In this document: piece after piece, positions 14,323 to 15,896 of the stretch
Position numbering within the stretch: position 1 is the stretch's first letter
Layout of the letters: each line of letters begins with the position of its first letter
Origin: Acidaminococcaceae bacterium UBA2453
GTDB lineage: Bacteria; Bacillota; Negativicutes; Acidaminococcales; Acidaminococcaceae
Assembly (NCBI GenBank): GCA_002342505.1
Contig: DDQB01000094.1
Location: 1 to 15,896 of the forward strand
Direction of reading: 5' to 3'
DNA: 15,896 nucleotides
Notes under the pieces: generated by a model
What the model was told of the DNA's origin: nothing
The model's database searches: none
Seen by the model: only the letters and a program-made list of their open reading frames with translations
Program-made: the position numbers and the translations under genes

Positions 14323-15009
14323 ATGATTATGATTCGCAGCATTATTTTTGATTTTGACGGCACGCTGGCTAACACCCTTCCGGTAATTTTTGCCTGCTAC
14401 GATTACAGCACGGAAAAAATATTGGGGAAGAAGGCGAACAGGGCGCCGTTTATTGAAACTTTCGGGCAACCGCTGCGCGTTTGCCTGACAAAAATTTTTG
14501 GCGAAGAAAAAGGAGAGTTAATCTGCAACGAGTACAGAGCCTATCAGGATCTCCATCACGACGAACTGATCCGCCCGTTCCCAAAGGTAAAAGAAACGCT
14601 GGAGCAGCTGCATCGGATGCAGATCCCCATGGCCATCGTCACCAGCAAAACCACGGCGACCTGTCTGCGGGGCGCCCGCTGCCTGGATATTGCGCAATAT
14701 TTTATGGCGGTCATCGGCGCGGACGCAGTGAAGCACCCCAAACCGGATCCGGAACCGACTCTCCTTGCGCTGGAAAAACTGGGCGCTCGGCCTGAAGAAA
14801 CTCTTTGCGTCGGCGACGCGCCCTACGACATACTCAGCGCGCAGGCGGCAGGCTGCCATACAGCGGCTGTTTCCTATACGCAGATTGAAAAAGCTAAATT
14901 TTTATCCATTGCGGAACCTGAATGTTGGATCGATGAATTAGCAGACCTGTTAAACAGCAAACATTTTAAGATAAGAGACTACACCGGAAAATCCGGATGG
15001 CTGGCGTAA
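14323..15009 (+). CDS. HAD-superfamily phosphatase, PpaX/Gph-like
   Basis: A 228-residue HAD hydrolase. Motif I is FDFDGTLANT with Asp10 and Asp12; motif II is IVTSK (Thr107/Ser108); motif III is HPKPDPEP with Lys140; motif IV is GDAPYD (164-169). The KPDP-E-P form and the PYD after motif IV resemble pyrophosphatase PpaX and its relatives, which hydrolyse pyrophosphate or small phosphate esters. The catalytic part is of normal length, but the last 14 residues or so (from HFKIRDY) look like an extra tail, and their codons overlap the end of the convergent LysR gene. AAAGGA lies 5 bases before the ATG at 14323; the ATG at 14329 is an equally plausible start that drops only two residues. The gene follows a strong terminator and so needs its own promoter, which I cannot place clearly. 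Confidence 0.85.
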   Translation: MIMIRSIIFDFDGTLANTLPVIFACYDYSTEKILGKKANRAPFIETFGQPLRVCLTKIFGEEKGELICNEYRAYQDLHHDELIRPFPKVKETLEQLHRMQIPMAIVTSKTTATCLRGARCLDIAQYFMAVIGADAVKHPKPDPEPTLLALEKLGARPEETLCVGDAPYDILSAQAAGCHTAAVSYTQIEKAKFLSIAEPECWIDELADLLNSKHFKIRDYTGKSGWLA

Positions 15010-15866
15010 CAGTTTCGTAAAATGCGGATAAAGTCGGCAATCAGCGTGCGTTTATCACTGGAGTGGGTGCAAAGTACGCAGGAAATTGTTTCTTTGCAGT
15101 CGAAAGGCGTCCAGGCAAATTCGTGATTATGGTCGTTGAGGAAACCGGGCGCCAGGCAGATGCCTTTATGGGACGCCACGTTAGTGAGTGTGGTGTCGTG
15201 ATCGTTACTGTTAAAGTGATCCAGATGCAGTTTTTGCAGTACCCTTTGCTGTACGGCGCGCAACTCCGGCGGGGAACCGCCGCCAACCATCAGGGTACGT
15301 CCTTCTAAATCGTCAATAGAGATTTTTTCTTTTTGCGCCAACGGATCTGTAGTTTCGCTGATGAGATAAATTTTACTTTTGAACAGCGGATGGATTTTGA
15401 TATCAGGGATCCGTTTCATATCTTCTTCCCTGGCAAAGACCATGTCCTGCTCGCCCCGAAGGAAACGGTCCACTCTGTACAGGGGAATAAACTCCGGCGT
15501 AACGGAAACACCTTCGTGAGTACGCTCAAATTCTTCAATGGCCTGCGGCAGAAAATAAATAGCGGAACGCATGGGCAGTCCGATGGTCAGGTTGGAATGA
15601 TAGCGACGGCTGTTGTTCTGGCCCTGCTCAACAGCCCGTTTCATTTCTTCCCGGATACCGCGCAGAATCAGGCAAAATTGCTGTCCTGCCGGTGTAAGGG
15701 AAGCGCCTTTTCCGGAACGGTGGAAGATGGAAAAACCAATTTCCTCTTCCACCGTTTTAATATGATAGGTCAGCGTCGGCTGCGTAATATAGAGATTCTC
15801 CGCCGCCCGGTTAAAGTTCAGGGACTGGGCCAGTTCCAAGATGCAGTCAATCTGTTTGCTGTTCAT
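14979..15866 (-). CDS. LysR-family transcriptional regulator
   Basis: A 295-residue LysR-type regulator of standard length. Residues 1-60 are the winged helix-turn-helix: MNSKQIDCILELAQSLNFN, RAAENLYITQPTLTYHIKTV as the recognition segment, then the wing FHRSGKGASLTPAG (54-67). A linker helix (68-90) leads to the periplasmic-binding-protein-like effector domain (91 to the end). AAAGGAT precedes the ATG on the minus strand. LysR regulators usually control a divergent neighbour, which here would lie beyond 15896. The co-inducer is unknown. Its last 31 coding bases overlap the end of the convergent phosphatase gene. Confidence 0.92.
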   Translation of the reverse strand: MNSKQIDCILELAQSLNFNRAAENLYITQPTLTYHIKTVEEEIGFSIFHRSGKGASLTPAGQQFCLILRGIREEMKRAVEQGQNNSRRYHSNLTIGLPMRSAIYFLPQAIEEFERTHEGVSVTPEFIPLYRVDRFLRGEQDMVFAREEDMKRIPDIKIHPLFKSKIYLISETTDPLAQKEKISIDDLEGRTLMVGGGSPPELRAVQQRVLQKLHLDHFNSNDHDTTLTNVASHKGICLAPGFLNDHNHEFAWTPFDCKETISCVLCTHSSDKRTLIADFIRILRNCYASHPDFPV

Positions 15867-15896
15867 GATAAAATCCTTTCGAAGAACTACTTTTTT

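Noticed and set aside
1..15896. CRISPR array, tRNA, rRNA, transposase or phage genes
   Set aside because: No regularly spaced repeats, cloverleaf-like segments, or transposase, integrase or phage motifs were seen on either strand.

Overview
The window looks like a bacterial chromosome segment of moderate GC. AGGAGG-type ribosome binding sites, short intergenic gaps, GTG and possible TTG starts, and several families common in anaerobic Bacillota (NhaC-type carrier, ornithine-racemase-like enzyme, DUF4428-like zinc ribbons, Tim44-like zinc-ribbon membrane protein) suggest an amino-acid-using anaerobe of the Bacillota, perhaps a Negativicute. This placement is an inference and is weak below phylum level. 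No rRNA, tRNA, CRISPR array, transposase or phage gene is visible.

Region 1 (about 100-3600, minus strand) is a probable operon. It holds an N-acyl-D-amino-acid deacylase-type amidohydrolase, an NhaC-family carrier 15 bases downstream, and an AANAT-like GNAT acetyltransferase. An extended -10 promoter lies upstream at 3568-3596. The set suggests uptake and deacylation of an N-acylated (D-)amino acid or similar amide, possibly with the reverse acylation.

Region 2 (about 3600-10120, plus strand) is the least familiar part. Six co-directional genes follow a leader with two hairpins: a secreted protein A, a membrane protein with two zinc ribbons and a Tim44-like domain, a secreted paralog of A, a secreted beta-propeller-like protein, a cytosolic protein with three CxxC/CxxC zinc modules and an EF-Tu domain-2-like barrel, and a small secreted protein. 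Four are exported and two are Zn-ribbon proteins on the membrane or cytosol side, so the group may be an envelope-associated system. I do not recognise it as a described one.

Region 3 (about 10120-14290, plus strand) carries metabolic genes: a VOC/glyoxalase protein, a Gph-like HAD phosphatase behind an unusual repeat-rich promoter, an L-asparaginase-type amidohydrolase with an AT-rich palindrome-filled in-frame insertion, a PLP-dependent amino-acid racemase of the ornithine racemase type, and a flavodoxin closed by a strong intrinsic terminator.

Region 4 (about 14290-15896) has a PpaX/Gph-like HAD phosphatase converging on, and overlapping by 31 bases, a LysR-family regulator on the minus strand. 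The regulator probably controls a divergent gene beyond the right edge.
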